Assembly: GCA_003342815.1 (NCBI GenBank)
Contig: PTEX01000273.1
Span: 62,001-126,000, forward strand
Direction of reading: 5' to 3'
Length of the DNA stretch: 64,000 nt
Origin: Eudromia elegans
Lineage: Eukaryota; Chordata; Aves; Tinamiformes; Tinamidae
Each line of letters starts with the position of its first letter. Position 1 is the first letter of the stretch. The position numbers were made by a program, and so were the translations under genes. The notes beneath the pieces are model-generated. The model did no database searches. It saw only the letters and a list, made by a program, of their open reading frames with translations, and was not told where the DNA came from. Below, piece after piece: positions 37,945 through 49,100 of this stretch.

Positions 37945-38094
37945 TAACTTGATATATTGGCTAGGCTTGGAAGAAGGTGGATGGTGCTAAGCTTTCTGTC
38001 CTACTCATTCAGGAGGGTAACTCAGGATGCCATCAACTTCCTCAGCAGCTACCAAACGGATCTGGAGAAAGACCTGAGTGAAGGAGAGCTGTGA
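37945..38094 (+). other. Short protein-like frame, possible terminal exon
   Basis: After a TAA at 37945-37947 the frame runs through an ATG at 37981 (MVLSFLSYSFRRVTQDAINF...) to TGA at 38092-38094. The end of the frame is amphipathic (RRVTQDAINFLSSYQTDLEK then DLSEGEL). A 3'-splice-like tcattcag ends at 38012. Splicing from the 37419 donor would enter a different frame, which reads 22 codons to its own TGA at 38079-38081. So the link to the exon at 37.1-37.4 kb is uncertain. It has no recognised homologue. Confidence 0.18.
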
Positions 38095-38099
38095 AGCTG

Positions 38100-40180
38100 G
38101 TGCAGAAAAAGAAAGGGTGTTTACCAAAAGTCGAGCAGCAGAAAAGTTTTGTGAGTGCTGAGGCCGGAGAGGAGTCCACGTAAGACACTGAAGCAGAGCA
38201 GGAAAGTCAGTAGGAGACCTAAGGTGGAAAGAATATCAAGGTTATACACAAGCTTGAATGCTGCTTATAGAAACTCTTTGTCAGGCTTTTTGTGGTGCCT
38301 ATAGAGCAGTGCTGCCAAGACTCAAAATCTCGAGGCTTTTAAATGGTTTTCCATTAATTCTGTTCTCCTCTTCTACATCTTGTGGAGTTTGGCAAGTCAT
38401 CCCTGCGAGATGACTGCCGTTTCCAGTTATAAACATGAAGCCTGATAAGGAAGGCTGGCAAAAGCAACGTAGTCAGCTGCTCCAGCTTTGTGTGTGGGTA
38501 GGGAGGGAAAAAGTGCAGCTTGTTTCTTAAAGCTGAAGATTCGTGTTTTGCTGTAGCTCCAGGGGGAGCCTCCATATCTTCTTGAGAGTGGTGGGGAGTA
38601 ATGAAAACTCTTGCTCCCTTCATCATGGAGAAGCTTGAAAACACAATCCACGTGCTCCCTAGAGGCTCTCACAGGGCGAAAGACCAGGATGGATTTGCCT
38701 TCTCTTTCTGTCAAGTGGGGTTTGTTTTTTCCAGACAACTCATGATTTTGATGAAAACTTGCCTCTATGTCATGGCCCTTCCACTATTCTTCACGTAAAA
38801 GAAAAAAAAAATCCAGCTATGCATGAAAATATTTTAAAAGCTTTCATGTGACATCTTATTTGTTGTATTTTCTCTTTCTCCTCATTAAAAAGAAAAACGT
38901 TTAGAGCGTAGAAAAGGTGGTACAAAAGATGCTATTACCACAGCTCACCTATAATCACTGATCATGAAGATGGGTACCAGATGCATCATTGGTCTGTGCA
39001 GTATCCACTTTAATTAGCCTCTACAGTAATGGCAGAAAGAGGAAAGCAATTGTTCAGAGGCTCTCTTCTCAAAGTATTGTTATAAAAGACTATAATGTTC
39101 GACAGCATGGATTAGTCCATTATGACAACAGCATAAAGTTCTTCTGATTTAAAAGGAAAGACATGAAAACCAAGCTTGGACCTATGCAGTACCAATGCAC
39201 TTTGGAGTAGACTGTAATAAGGAAACAAATATTCCTCTCCCTCACTTTGACACTCGCCCAACTGCCTATTAAGCCTCAGGTTTGGTCTTCTGAAGAGCAC
39301 GCTTCCCACACAGAAATACCTCACCTGCAATTCACTATGTGAGGCTGATTCTTCTGATTAGCTTGTTAATTTAGTCCCATTGATCGATAATCACGTCTCC
39401 TGACATTCTGTATTATCTATCAGGGAAGTCTGCTTGCCAGAAGTAGCCATCAATAAGTAATTCCTCCATGGAAATATGCTATCATGCTGCAAAATTCTGG
39501 GGCTCTTGGTTTTGACTTTGGCTGAGTTCTCAAGAGGACAATATTCTTTGGTGGGATTGAGGGTATTTCCTGTTGATCCTAAGAATTATCTGGCCCACGG
39601 CTGGACAGAGCCGTTTCTCCAGTACTTCTTGGTTTCCCCTCCTCACGCACACATCCTCAGGAGCCCTATACCTCTACAAAGGATGCAGAAGTAAGGTAAG
39701 GTAGTGGAGCTAGTAGCTCTGCTACTGTGTATGGAGCCTGCTTATCTGCCCAGATTGTGGAAAATACCCTCAATAATCACAAATAGAGTGTATTCAAACC
39801 TGCACTGCTTAAAACGTCCACCGAGTCTGTAATGCTGAGCCTACTGTGATATATATTTAGCACAATTCCCTTTCACAAATAATTCATGCTGATCAGTTGG
39901 ATCAGCATCATTCTTGACGTTCTGCAAGCTGCTCTGCCTCCTTTCATTCATTAGCTGCTCTGGGTTTGTTTAACTATGCAAATAGCATACAAAAAAAAAG
40001 AGTTTTGATTACAAGGCTACATTTTCAGTACAAATACTTTTGAGTTCATTACGACATGCAAAATGTGGTTCCAAGGGAGATTTAAAACTTCAGCTCATTA
40101 ATGTCATAATGTCATTGATGTTAATAAAACTAATTAATAAAGTATATTAACAAGCACAGCTTTTGTACTTGGAAGCCAAA
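38100..40180. other. Intergenic, no feature seen
   Basis: AT-rich sequence. Only short frames without domains are present. Confidence 0.6.
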
Positions 40181-40189
40181 TAGAAGGCA

Positions 40190-40262
40190 AATCTAGGTGA
40201 ATCAGCACAGACTGTACTATAGAGCTATGAAGGTCCCTTTCAACTTTAAGCATTCTGTGATT
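40190..40262 (+). mobile_element. CR1 LINE 3' tail fragment
   Basis: The sequence gaaggtccctttcaacttta, then agcattctgtgatt at its end (40228-40262), matches the CR1 3' terminus in plus orientation. Only the last few tens of bases are recognisable. Confidence 0.7.
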
Positions 40263-40269
40263 TGGTGCT

Positions 40270-43200
40270 GTCTTCAGGCATGGACTCCACTCCAATTTCA
40301 GCACAAAAAAACCACCAGTATTTGGCAGGAGATGCCTTGGATTCTGCCACGGTGCCTGCAGTGCACGTGCCTGCGTTGAGAGCAGCGGGAGCCCACCCTG
40401 TGTGCTCGCCTTGTCTCAGCAAGGTGCATCAGGTTTTCCCGAGAGCTGCAGGGAAGTATTTTCTCTCTCTCTGTCACACACACATGGCAGTTAAATGGGC
40501 TGTGACAGAAGCTGGGTTTCTGCAAAAGCTGTCCAAGCTCTTACTACCTCGACTCAGCTGCTTCCAGGTAATTGGCTGCAGTTAACTTTGGCTGACTTCT
40601 GGAGACAACTTATGTCTGAAATATAAATAGATAGAAATAGATCCCTGAAATAATGTTTGGGATCTTTAATAACTGAAATGCAGATTCCTGTATCGTGAAG
40701 GCTCACAGTCTGTCCTGGCATTCCTACTATGTGCAATTTCCGAGTATTATTTTCAAGCCAATCTGTGTTTGCTGTCGGTTGTGGAGATAAGCTGGTGTGT
40801 TCCATCACAGTAGTGTTAGCTCCACAGCTCTACACCTCTGAGTAAACCTGTAACAAGTCACTGGAGGTGCGAAATCAAGTTCCATCTCCAAGTGAGGCAC
40901 TGTACTAACCTGCATAGAAAGAAAGCAATGGTTTGTGCCTCTTGAAACCCTTCAGAAAAGGATGACTCCTTGTAAAGACTGATAACCTCTGTGAACACAT
41001 GGAGCAGGGAACTGTTGGAGGTAAACAAGGAAACTGCTGAAACTCCTCTGCCCATGGAGCTGATCCCATGCCTGAGCCAAATCAGCAGGGATTCCCTGGA
41101 TTCTCATCACCAAACAGAGGAGTTATGCACACAGAAACAGCAAATGTAGCTAGAACATGCAAGAGTTTTGCAATATTTGCTATTACTGAGGAAAAAGTCA
41201 GTCTTTTGACACTGGCTGGAAACTTGCTCATGAACTGATGCTGTTCTGTTAATCAAGTATCTCCTTCTAGTTTTCTGCCATTACATAAAACAGTGTGTGC
41301 AGAGGGAGAAAAGCAAGTCCTATGCATGAGATGATGGAGAAACAGGAGCAGAAGAGAAGTTAAAAAGGAACTAGAAATCAAATAAATTAGTCTCTACTTG
41401 ACAGCCATTCACCTTTTAATTCTCTAATACCCCAGAAAATGATGAAGCGGCTACAGTTGATGCTTTTTTTACTAAAGCAGAGCCATTACAATGACTTTGC
41501 AATAAATTCAGTTAACTTACAGCTCACCTGCCTCTTCAGCGTACCTCTCTAATATCAAGCAACTACTCTGCAAGTTGCTCAGCCTCACTGGACTCTTCGG
41601 CAGGCTGCAGACACACAGCACGCATCACTTCCCCAGGCTGTATTGCTCCTTGCTCCTTTTTCATTCAGATCTGTCCAGCTGGGCTGCAGGTTTGATTTTT
41701 CTTCTTCTTCTCTGACAACCCTGGTTGGGTTTTCAGGCAATGAACAAAGAAAAATGGGGAAGAATGATGCACATAGTCCTAAGGGTACTCACAAGAGCTT
41801 CTGCTTGGGATGTTAGCCACATACAGGCCTTGGGATCATTATCAATGAAACAGTAGAATACTCTCCAGAAGGACAGGGGATGTATTTATTCTCTTTACTT
41901 GAGTGACTCACTGTGAACAGCTGCAGTTACTGATCGAGCCTGAACACCAAAATCCCTCATTTAAATGGTCGAGAGAACAGCAGCTGTTAACTGCTCATGT
42001 TGACACAAACTGCAGGCAGAATAACACGTTAAAAGTTATTTTCATTGGATTTCCTTTTGTTGTTTGCCAAAGTTATCTAGATATATTTGTATCCTACCAG
42101 ATAAAAACTACCCTACCCAGATCTCCAATTTAGGATAGGTATGAAGGAACAGAGCACACATTTGGGACTAACTCTACCAGGCTCTGGGAAGAGCTAAGAA
42201 TAGCGTAATTTCTGAATTCGCCAGTGCTTGGTCTACCTGGGAGACTCCTAAGTCACAATGAACGTGCTGTTGAGATGGGATAAATGTTTTAGGTGGGCTG
42301 AGTGCAGCCGCCGACACTAATTTCCTGTATCCATGACCCCGAGTAACTTAAGTATGCTCATATAGCTTTGGCTGCAGGCCAGGCCAGACGACCTCAGCTA
42401 TTCTTAATGGCTGTACTGGGATTGCCTACTGGAGCTATGCCACTGCACAGAGGGAAAAAAAGGAGGATTCATAGGGCCAAAAGACTGAGTCATTTAAAAT
42501 AAAACTTCGAAGGCATCAGGCTGATTTCTCTATTTAATTGTCTAGGGACAGAGAGCTCAAACAGCTGGGCTATTAATTCAAAAAAATGGGAACCCCTCTG
42601 CAAGCACTTGAACACTGAGATGAGGCTGGGTCAGCGAGCTCTCAGGAGGGGGCTCCACGGCAGCTCTGCACGGGGTGCTGGTGCTTAGCTCCTGGCAGCG
42701 CCTGGCTGGGGCAGGTGGCCTAGCTCAGCTGGGCACTGGATCCTCTCCATGCGCTTTGAAAAGCTTCTGCATTACCCCATAACTGCAGTGCTTCACTGAG
42801 GATGGACTGGGGTAATTTCAGTAGTTAGGACTACTTAGGATTCAATGAAAAAAACAAAAACATAAAAACTTGAAATTCTTCATCTGTATTTTTAAAAGAA
42901 TGCAGTTCATAGTAAGCCTTCCCTGAAAAAAAAAAAAACCTTGAATGTCAGAATTGAAAAACTGAAATACCAAAATTTTAAAGAATTCAGTAAGATAGGT
43001 AGGGTTGAACCTGTAACAGACCTTGGGTATTATATGGATTTTGGAACATTATAGAGAATACTTTATCAAAGAGTTATCCAGCGAATATGTTGTAAACATA
43101 TAACTTCTCTGACCATTAAGGCTTTAGTAACGGTTACTGCAACAGAACTGCATGAGACCGAAGACAACCTTGCTCATGGAAAGAAAAAAGAAAAAAGAAA

Positions 43201-45740
43201 AAAAATGCTTTCATGGCTGTAAATAACTGAAATTTAAGGATGGATAGCTACCCAAAGCTAGGAAAGGGATGCAACATTTCTATATGGAATTGCAGAAACG
43301 TCGCCAAATCTTTAATAAGCATTAACAGTGATGGGAAATATGGAAGTGCTTTGGTATAGTGGGATTAAGCTTAGGTGGAGCAACATTAAGCAAAGCAGCC
43401 CAGATGTTTACAGGCAAACCAGAGGCCCTGTTTTCTATCTTAAAAAATCCAAATAACCACAGAAAGGAAGACAAAGTCACCACATTCAGGCCTCAGCTTC
43501 TATTTGGGGCTGCACTTGGGTTTGCTGCAAAGATACTGTAAGATACCTACTTGCAAACCCCTCTCTGGCTCTACACAGTGCTACGTACAACTTAAAGAAA
43601 TCTAGTGGTATTCTTTAACCGTGTTACTGGGGAATTTTGCTTTCTCTACCAGTATTCAGCATGACGTTCTCCTATTCTCTTGTCAGGATTTTCACCATCT
43701 TTCATAAACAGCCTTCTTATGCCCTCTGCCGGCTTTGTGGGGCACCCACTGCCAGCTGAGAGTTAACATTTGCTTTGAAGTAGATTGTCTTTGCCTGCAA
43801 AGCAAAAATGAAGTGAAATGTTGCTTGTGCATAAGACCCTCACATAGCAGCCTCTACCTTTCAAGAAAAGGTACGAGAAGTTCCCAGAGGCAGAAGCTGA
43901 AGCCCGACACAGAAGCCAGGAATAGCCTTGGTGCTAGAAATCATTATCAGAATTGCAAGTTCAGGTATATACAAACCCCATGGCTAAGTCATGAGGGTAA
44001 AAGGAGCTGACGTCTTAGCATTCCTGTTGCTTGAGCAGCTCAGACCAGGGCTCTATCTGCTACATTTGAAGAGAAAGCCGTTCAAAAACAGAGTAAACTC
44101 AGCTCTAGAATAAGTTCAGATGTGAGCTAGATGCAGCTATGGACACATAAGAGTGTTAAGTGACCTTGTCGAGGAAAAGGAAGGTGAGAAAGAAGTATTC
44201 GTTCATCAATGCAGCTTCCGATTAAGATTTTGGATGTAAAGACACCCTATCGTTATAAATAATGTTTTCTCTGCTTCAGTTTTGCTGCACTCCAACCCGC
44301 AATACATGTGGCACACCTAGTAAAGATGACTCTTCTCTCTCATACAGTAAAATTCCTTTCCGAGGTGTGAGTCACCCAGATATGACACAGCATCTTCCTC
44401 ATCACACCCTCCATTACTGTTCAAACTGTCTCCTCAGGAAAAAGTGCAGTGAAAAATTTCCAGTGTGACAGAAATTAAAAATGAAAACAACAACAAAACT
44501 CACAATAGAGACAAACCCACACAACAAAAACACACAGCCTGGACTTCCATTTTTAATTTATCACTTTCCTAGGAGTTTTGTAAAAACAAAAATCCTTTCA
44601 AGTGTTACTATGCCAGCAGTACTACTGCTTCTGAACTTACTTCATAGGGAGAGCTTTGTGTATTAATTTTAGAACATCAGAATCAACACAACTCTTAGCT
44701 GAAAGTTCATAGAAGTTGGCCCCTGCCCTCCAGTGCTACTTGTGCACACGCCATTCACAGCGAAAGAAGAAAACTTCAATAAAAACCCTGCCAAATAAAG
44801 CAACTACTAGGGAGCCCAGAGTAATCCTGGACTAACCAGCTGCCTTCACGATGACTGAACAGGCAGTAAAAGCACATCATTCCTGTGGCACAGCCTGGCA
44901 GTGTTCAGCAAGTCCCCATTCAGTGGCTTCCTGGGCTGACCTGCACCATGGTGTGAAACTGCTCAGCTTACACAAGGTCACAAGAACCATAGAGTTTTGT
45001 GGAACCTTTTTGCATCGATAGCACCAGAGGCAGACCCAGCACTGGGGTCCTGAGCTCTGCAATAAGGGGTTCACTCTGTACCTGCTTGCAGCAGTTCACA
45101 GACAGTTCTTCCTGGGACATGGGGCATCTGGCGGGAAGGCACCTCCTTCTAGCTGCTGTGTTCCAGATCCCTTTCCTTCAGGAAAACAGTATGAAATGCT
45201 AATATTTGTTGGTAAAAGCAAAAGCTGATGTCAAAAGTAACTTTGGAATTTTAATCAGTAGATCTTCACCAAATCATCACAAGATTAGAGTGACAAAGGC
45301 TTAGGCAATCTTGAGAGTTTTTGGCGCACAAAAATTCACAGAATTCAGCACAAGCAATACACTGTGTATGTTACTACTGCAGCCCTGAGCTGGAGCATTA
45401 AGAAATCAAGGTCCACTTCATGGAACAAAATTAATCCCGGAGTTACACTTTGTCAGTTTGTCTCAATTAACCCTTCTCTTACTCTTCTCTTAAATTTTCA
45501 CTTCAAAACTACCAGCTATAAGTCCAACACACCCAGTTAAAGTGTCTGGCACCAAAACACCAAACACCTTTAACACATTCCCCTCGGGCACCTAGATCTA
45601 GGACCTTCTTTTGGTCTCAGTCACATTGCAGAATTGGAAACTGAAGTTACTCAGTGGCAGCTGTCCTGGAGACTGCTACGGCGCAGAGACGGGCAGCAAG
45701 AATATTCATGCATTCTTATACACGGCACTGGCTACTTTGC
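40270..45740. other. Intergenic between desert and ZNF622 3' end
   Basis: This is AT-rich DNA with A-rich runs (for example 43180-43206) and a GC-richer patch at about 42.6-42.76 kb. No coding exon is seen. Confidence 0.6.
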
Positions 45741-45762
45741 CATCAAATTCCACTTTCTGATT

Positions 45763-45798
45763 TTTAATTAATTTAATTGAATTAATTGAATTTTTAAT
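45763..45798 (-). promoter_or_regulatory. ZNF622: Three ATTAAA poly(A)-signal-like hexamers, candidate ZNF622 mRNA 3' end
   Basis: On the minus strand, ATTAAA occurs at 45798-45793, 45777-45772 and 45768-45763. These are about 205-240 nt beyond the ZNF622 stop codon and lie in an AT-palindromic stretch. ATTAAA is the commonest variant of the vertebrate poly(A) signal. The actual cleavage site is not visible, and later sites further left are possible. Confidence 0.45.
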
Positions 45799-45981
45799 TG
45801 AAAAAAATGTTAAACTCCGCCAACCATCATTTCACTGGCAGAGACAAGCTCCCTCAAGGTACCTTCTCAGGCAGGAGGGCACAGCAGCACACACACCACC
45901 ATTTGTTAGGTACCTGGCACATTTTAATACCAGAACCCTCCAACCAGCAGCTATCAAGGTCTCCTCTGCAAGACTGGCTGC

Positions 45982-46009
45982 ATTTTGAGCTCTCTGGGGA
46001 GCTCAAAAT
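45982..46009. repeat. Perfect 11-bp hairpin across the ZNF622 stop codon
   Basis: The arms attttgagctc (45982-45992) and gagctcaaaat (45999-46009) are exact reverse complements around a six-base loop. In the ZNF622 mRNA the stop codon and the preceding Phe codon would be paired. Confidence 0.92.
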
Positions 46010-46130
46010 CTGACTTGCATCCGGAAATGCATCTGCTTGGTAGCGTTGTTGTTCATTCCCAACTTGAGCATCCACTTTGACTTCATCCTCTGCAGATACT
46101 GCATATCACGCTGCTGAGCGGAGGCTGCCC
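46003..46130 (-). CDS. ZNF622: ZNF622 exon 7 (last coding exon)
   Basis: It encodes GAASAQQRDMQYLQRMKSKW, MLKLGMNNNATKQMHFRMQV and RF, then TGA at 46005-46003. The acceptor is CCCTGAAG before 46130. The stop codon lies in the right arm of a perfect 11-bp hairpin (45982-46009). Confidence 0.95.
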
Positions 46131-49100
46131 CTTCAGGGAGAGAGTGAGAAAGGGAAGAAAAAGGAATAAATATTTGTAGGATTACTACGTATTTATAAAA
46201 TGGCTCAACTATACTGTTAAATCAGCAGTTTTCAATACATTTTCCTGCCCTTACTGGCACATTCTCACTTTTCTCTTAGGATAAAGCAGCTTTCTTTATG
46301 AAGACCCACAGCTGTTGTTAAAAGTAGAAGTTTCTTTGCACTCCAGTGAGATTCATTTATTTCCAAAAAATGGATGTAAATCACACCACTATTTCCTAGC
46401 TGAGAAACCATTCGAACAGTCAAAGAATGAGTTATGCTCTATATTTAATGGCAAGAGTAGTGGTTTTGACAGGTATTACCCTCAAAACAGATCTTAGTAT
46501 GTTGTTAAATATAAATTTGGCATGCTAAGGAGCTGAACAGCTTGCAAAGATGCTGAAATGGATTTTAGGCATAAACAACCTTCTACAAGCTATTGTGCTT
46601 GGGTATCAGGAATGGAAGAGACTTAAATGAAAGACAAATAACTTCACACACACACAAAAAGAAACAAATTCAACCTATTATTGGTTGACGTCACTCTGGA
46701 GCATTCTTATCGATGAAAAGCTCAATGTGTCCCTTACCTGTCTGGCCTGTCCAGCCCAGAGCTCTGTATTGCTGCAACACTCGGCCTACTGCTCTCTTGT
46801 TTTTTGCAACTGCCACGGTTCTTGACAAGCCAAAGCGCTGCTTGTAGTACCGCATTAAGGAGCGGTGACCAACTCTTGCACCTGGCCAGAAGAGAGGATA
46901 TTTTATACGTAAAATGAAGCGGCTTCACAAGGCAAGTGTAATGTTCTCTAAGGAAACCAGTTTCACCCAGTTAGTTATCAGTGTACCAGGCCCCTCCATG
47001 CAAAAACCTACATTACATTCTGAGTTATATTCTGCTCAAGTTGTAGCATATGCAAAGAGTTTGCATGTTATGTGAATCATGTGTTAGGGAAGAGAAAATG
47101 TAGGCAAAAGAATCCCGCCCCAAAACTGCTGCTGAAGTCCCGTTTAAAAAGAAAGTTCTTACAGATTTAAAGCATTTGAACTATCTGCATAAGTAGTTCT
47201 GGTAATACAACAGACATGTCTACAAACTTGACATGTTAAAATAACAGAATATAATGCCAAAACCCAATTAGGTGCAAAACTACTTATTTTCCCCTTGCCA
47301 AGGGAAAAAAACGCTTACCTGAAGTATCTGTTATGAGGGTAACAGTTGCAGTTATGAGAAAAATATATTTCTTAACATAGATCCTAACCTTACCTGAAGG
47401 AAGGATCAGTTCCATGGTGTCGTCGTCATATTCCAACTCTCGCTCTGCTGGGAGCTCTCCAGACACCTCCATATCTTCCCCTTCCTTGTGATCAGGGTAA
47501 CTGCTCCTGTGGAAGAGAAGCAGAAACAGCTTTATGGTCATGAGCATTGTCATGTTTCACCTACCTGGGTTTGAGAGGTCTTTCCAGTAATGCCCTCACC
47601 TGAACCGAAGCTAAGAGAGGATCACCTTTCTTCTGCCTGTTACTCAAACCCAGCATACTTCTGTTGCTGTGCATTTAACAGCTATTTACAGTGAAAGCCA
47701 TTACCCCATAACCCACCAGTGCTGCATATCTTACTGAACAAGCACTGCTAGAATGCTCCAGAAAGATCCACAACTTTGTCACAGTAACAGAGTTATTTCT
47801 GATCAAAATGAACACAGCTACAAGTATAAAAACAAGTTACAAAAAGTTCATCAAGAGGCCTCTGAACTGCAACGGTCCTGTTAAATATAACTACTTAAAA
47901 ATAAACAAATAAAGCACAGTGGATACTAAGTCAACAGTCTGGATATTTATATTATTTTATAATCCTTGTTCATGAATTTAAATCTAAGTTAAATAGCAAA
48001 GGTTAAAAGAAAAAAAAAGGAAATTCACCATGTATTTTCATGCAGGACTAGTACTAGTGATCAGAGAAGCATGCTTACCTAGAAAAGCTGCAAACCAGCT
48101 GGGCAAAATAATCATGAGAACCAGAAACAGGATGATATTTTAAAAATCAGTGCAGATTTTGATTTAATGTTCATATGCCCTTCATTCTGCTCCCCCAAAT
48201 GAAGTGTTCTTACCTAAAATCATAGAAGTCTGCAAACTCCAGGGCAGCATCTCCATCTGTAAAGAGCTTGCAGTGGCTTTTGTCATTCATGTGAGCCTGT
48301 ACTGCTTCTGTAGAGTAGAAGGATTTCCCTTTTTCATTGCACCAGAGGCAGATTTTCCCAATGCCAACTTTCTCTCCTGTGGATAATAGGAAAAAAATGA
48401 TACTTGCATTGGACTGAATAGAGCCTCCTTAACCAGTAACTAACATTTCTGTGGTGTAGGCTTCCCCAAGCTGCAGGCAGAGTCTAAGAAAAAGCCATCA
48501 GCCCTTCACTCAGTGCCCTGCTATCTCTGCAGCTTGACCATATCGATTTATCTAGACCAAAGTCATTTTAAGCATTTAAAGTCGAGTTTGTATGACAAGC
48601 TTTGGATTGTTATATACTTTATATGAGAAATTTCATAGTTCTAAAACAAATCTTTATCTCATGCATAAGTTATATTACTGTCATTATTTGTAGAACTGAA
48701 GGAAGACAGTTTTTAACCCTGGCTCTTAGCTCTGTTTAAACCAATGATGCAAACCCATGTGATGCATCAGTAGAGATGCAAAAACCTTCTCTAGAGGTTT
48801 TGGCAGTCCATACACACACTTCTGGCCATGGAATTCGAGCCTAAATTTCATGCCAGCATTTTCTTGGCATTATAACTAAGTGCTACCTATATGAGGTCAA
48901 ATGTTTGCACAGAGGGACTTCTCTCTCCCCACCCCCCCAAGAAAACCTGTGGCACTGACAACAATCTAAACACTGAACTAAATGGCTCTCAGGTCTTACA
49001 CTGGATGTGTATATACTAAGTCACCCCTAAGTGACAATAAGCAACACCTGCTACTTAATCAGGGAATATCATTACCGTGAATAAGACCTGGGGGATTTTA

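Noticed and set aside
46734-46928. 64-residue minus-strand frame
   Set aside because: It is a shadow frame of ZNF622 exon 6. The true frame joins exons 5 and 7 and gives the conserved GHRSLMRYYKQRFGL sequence.
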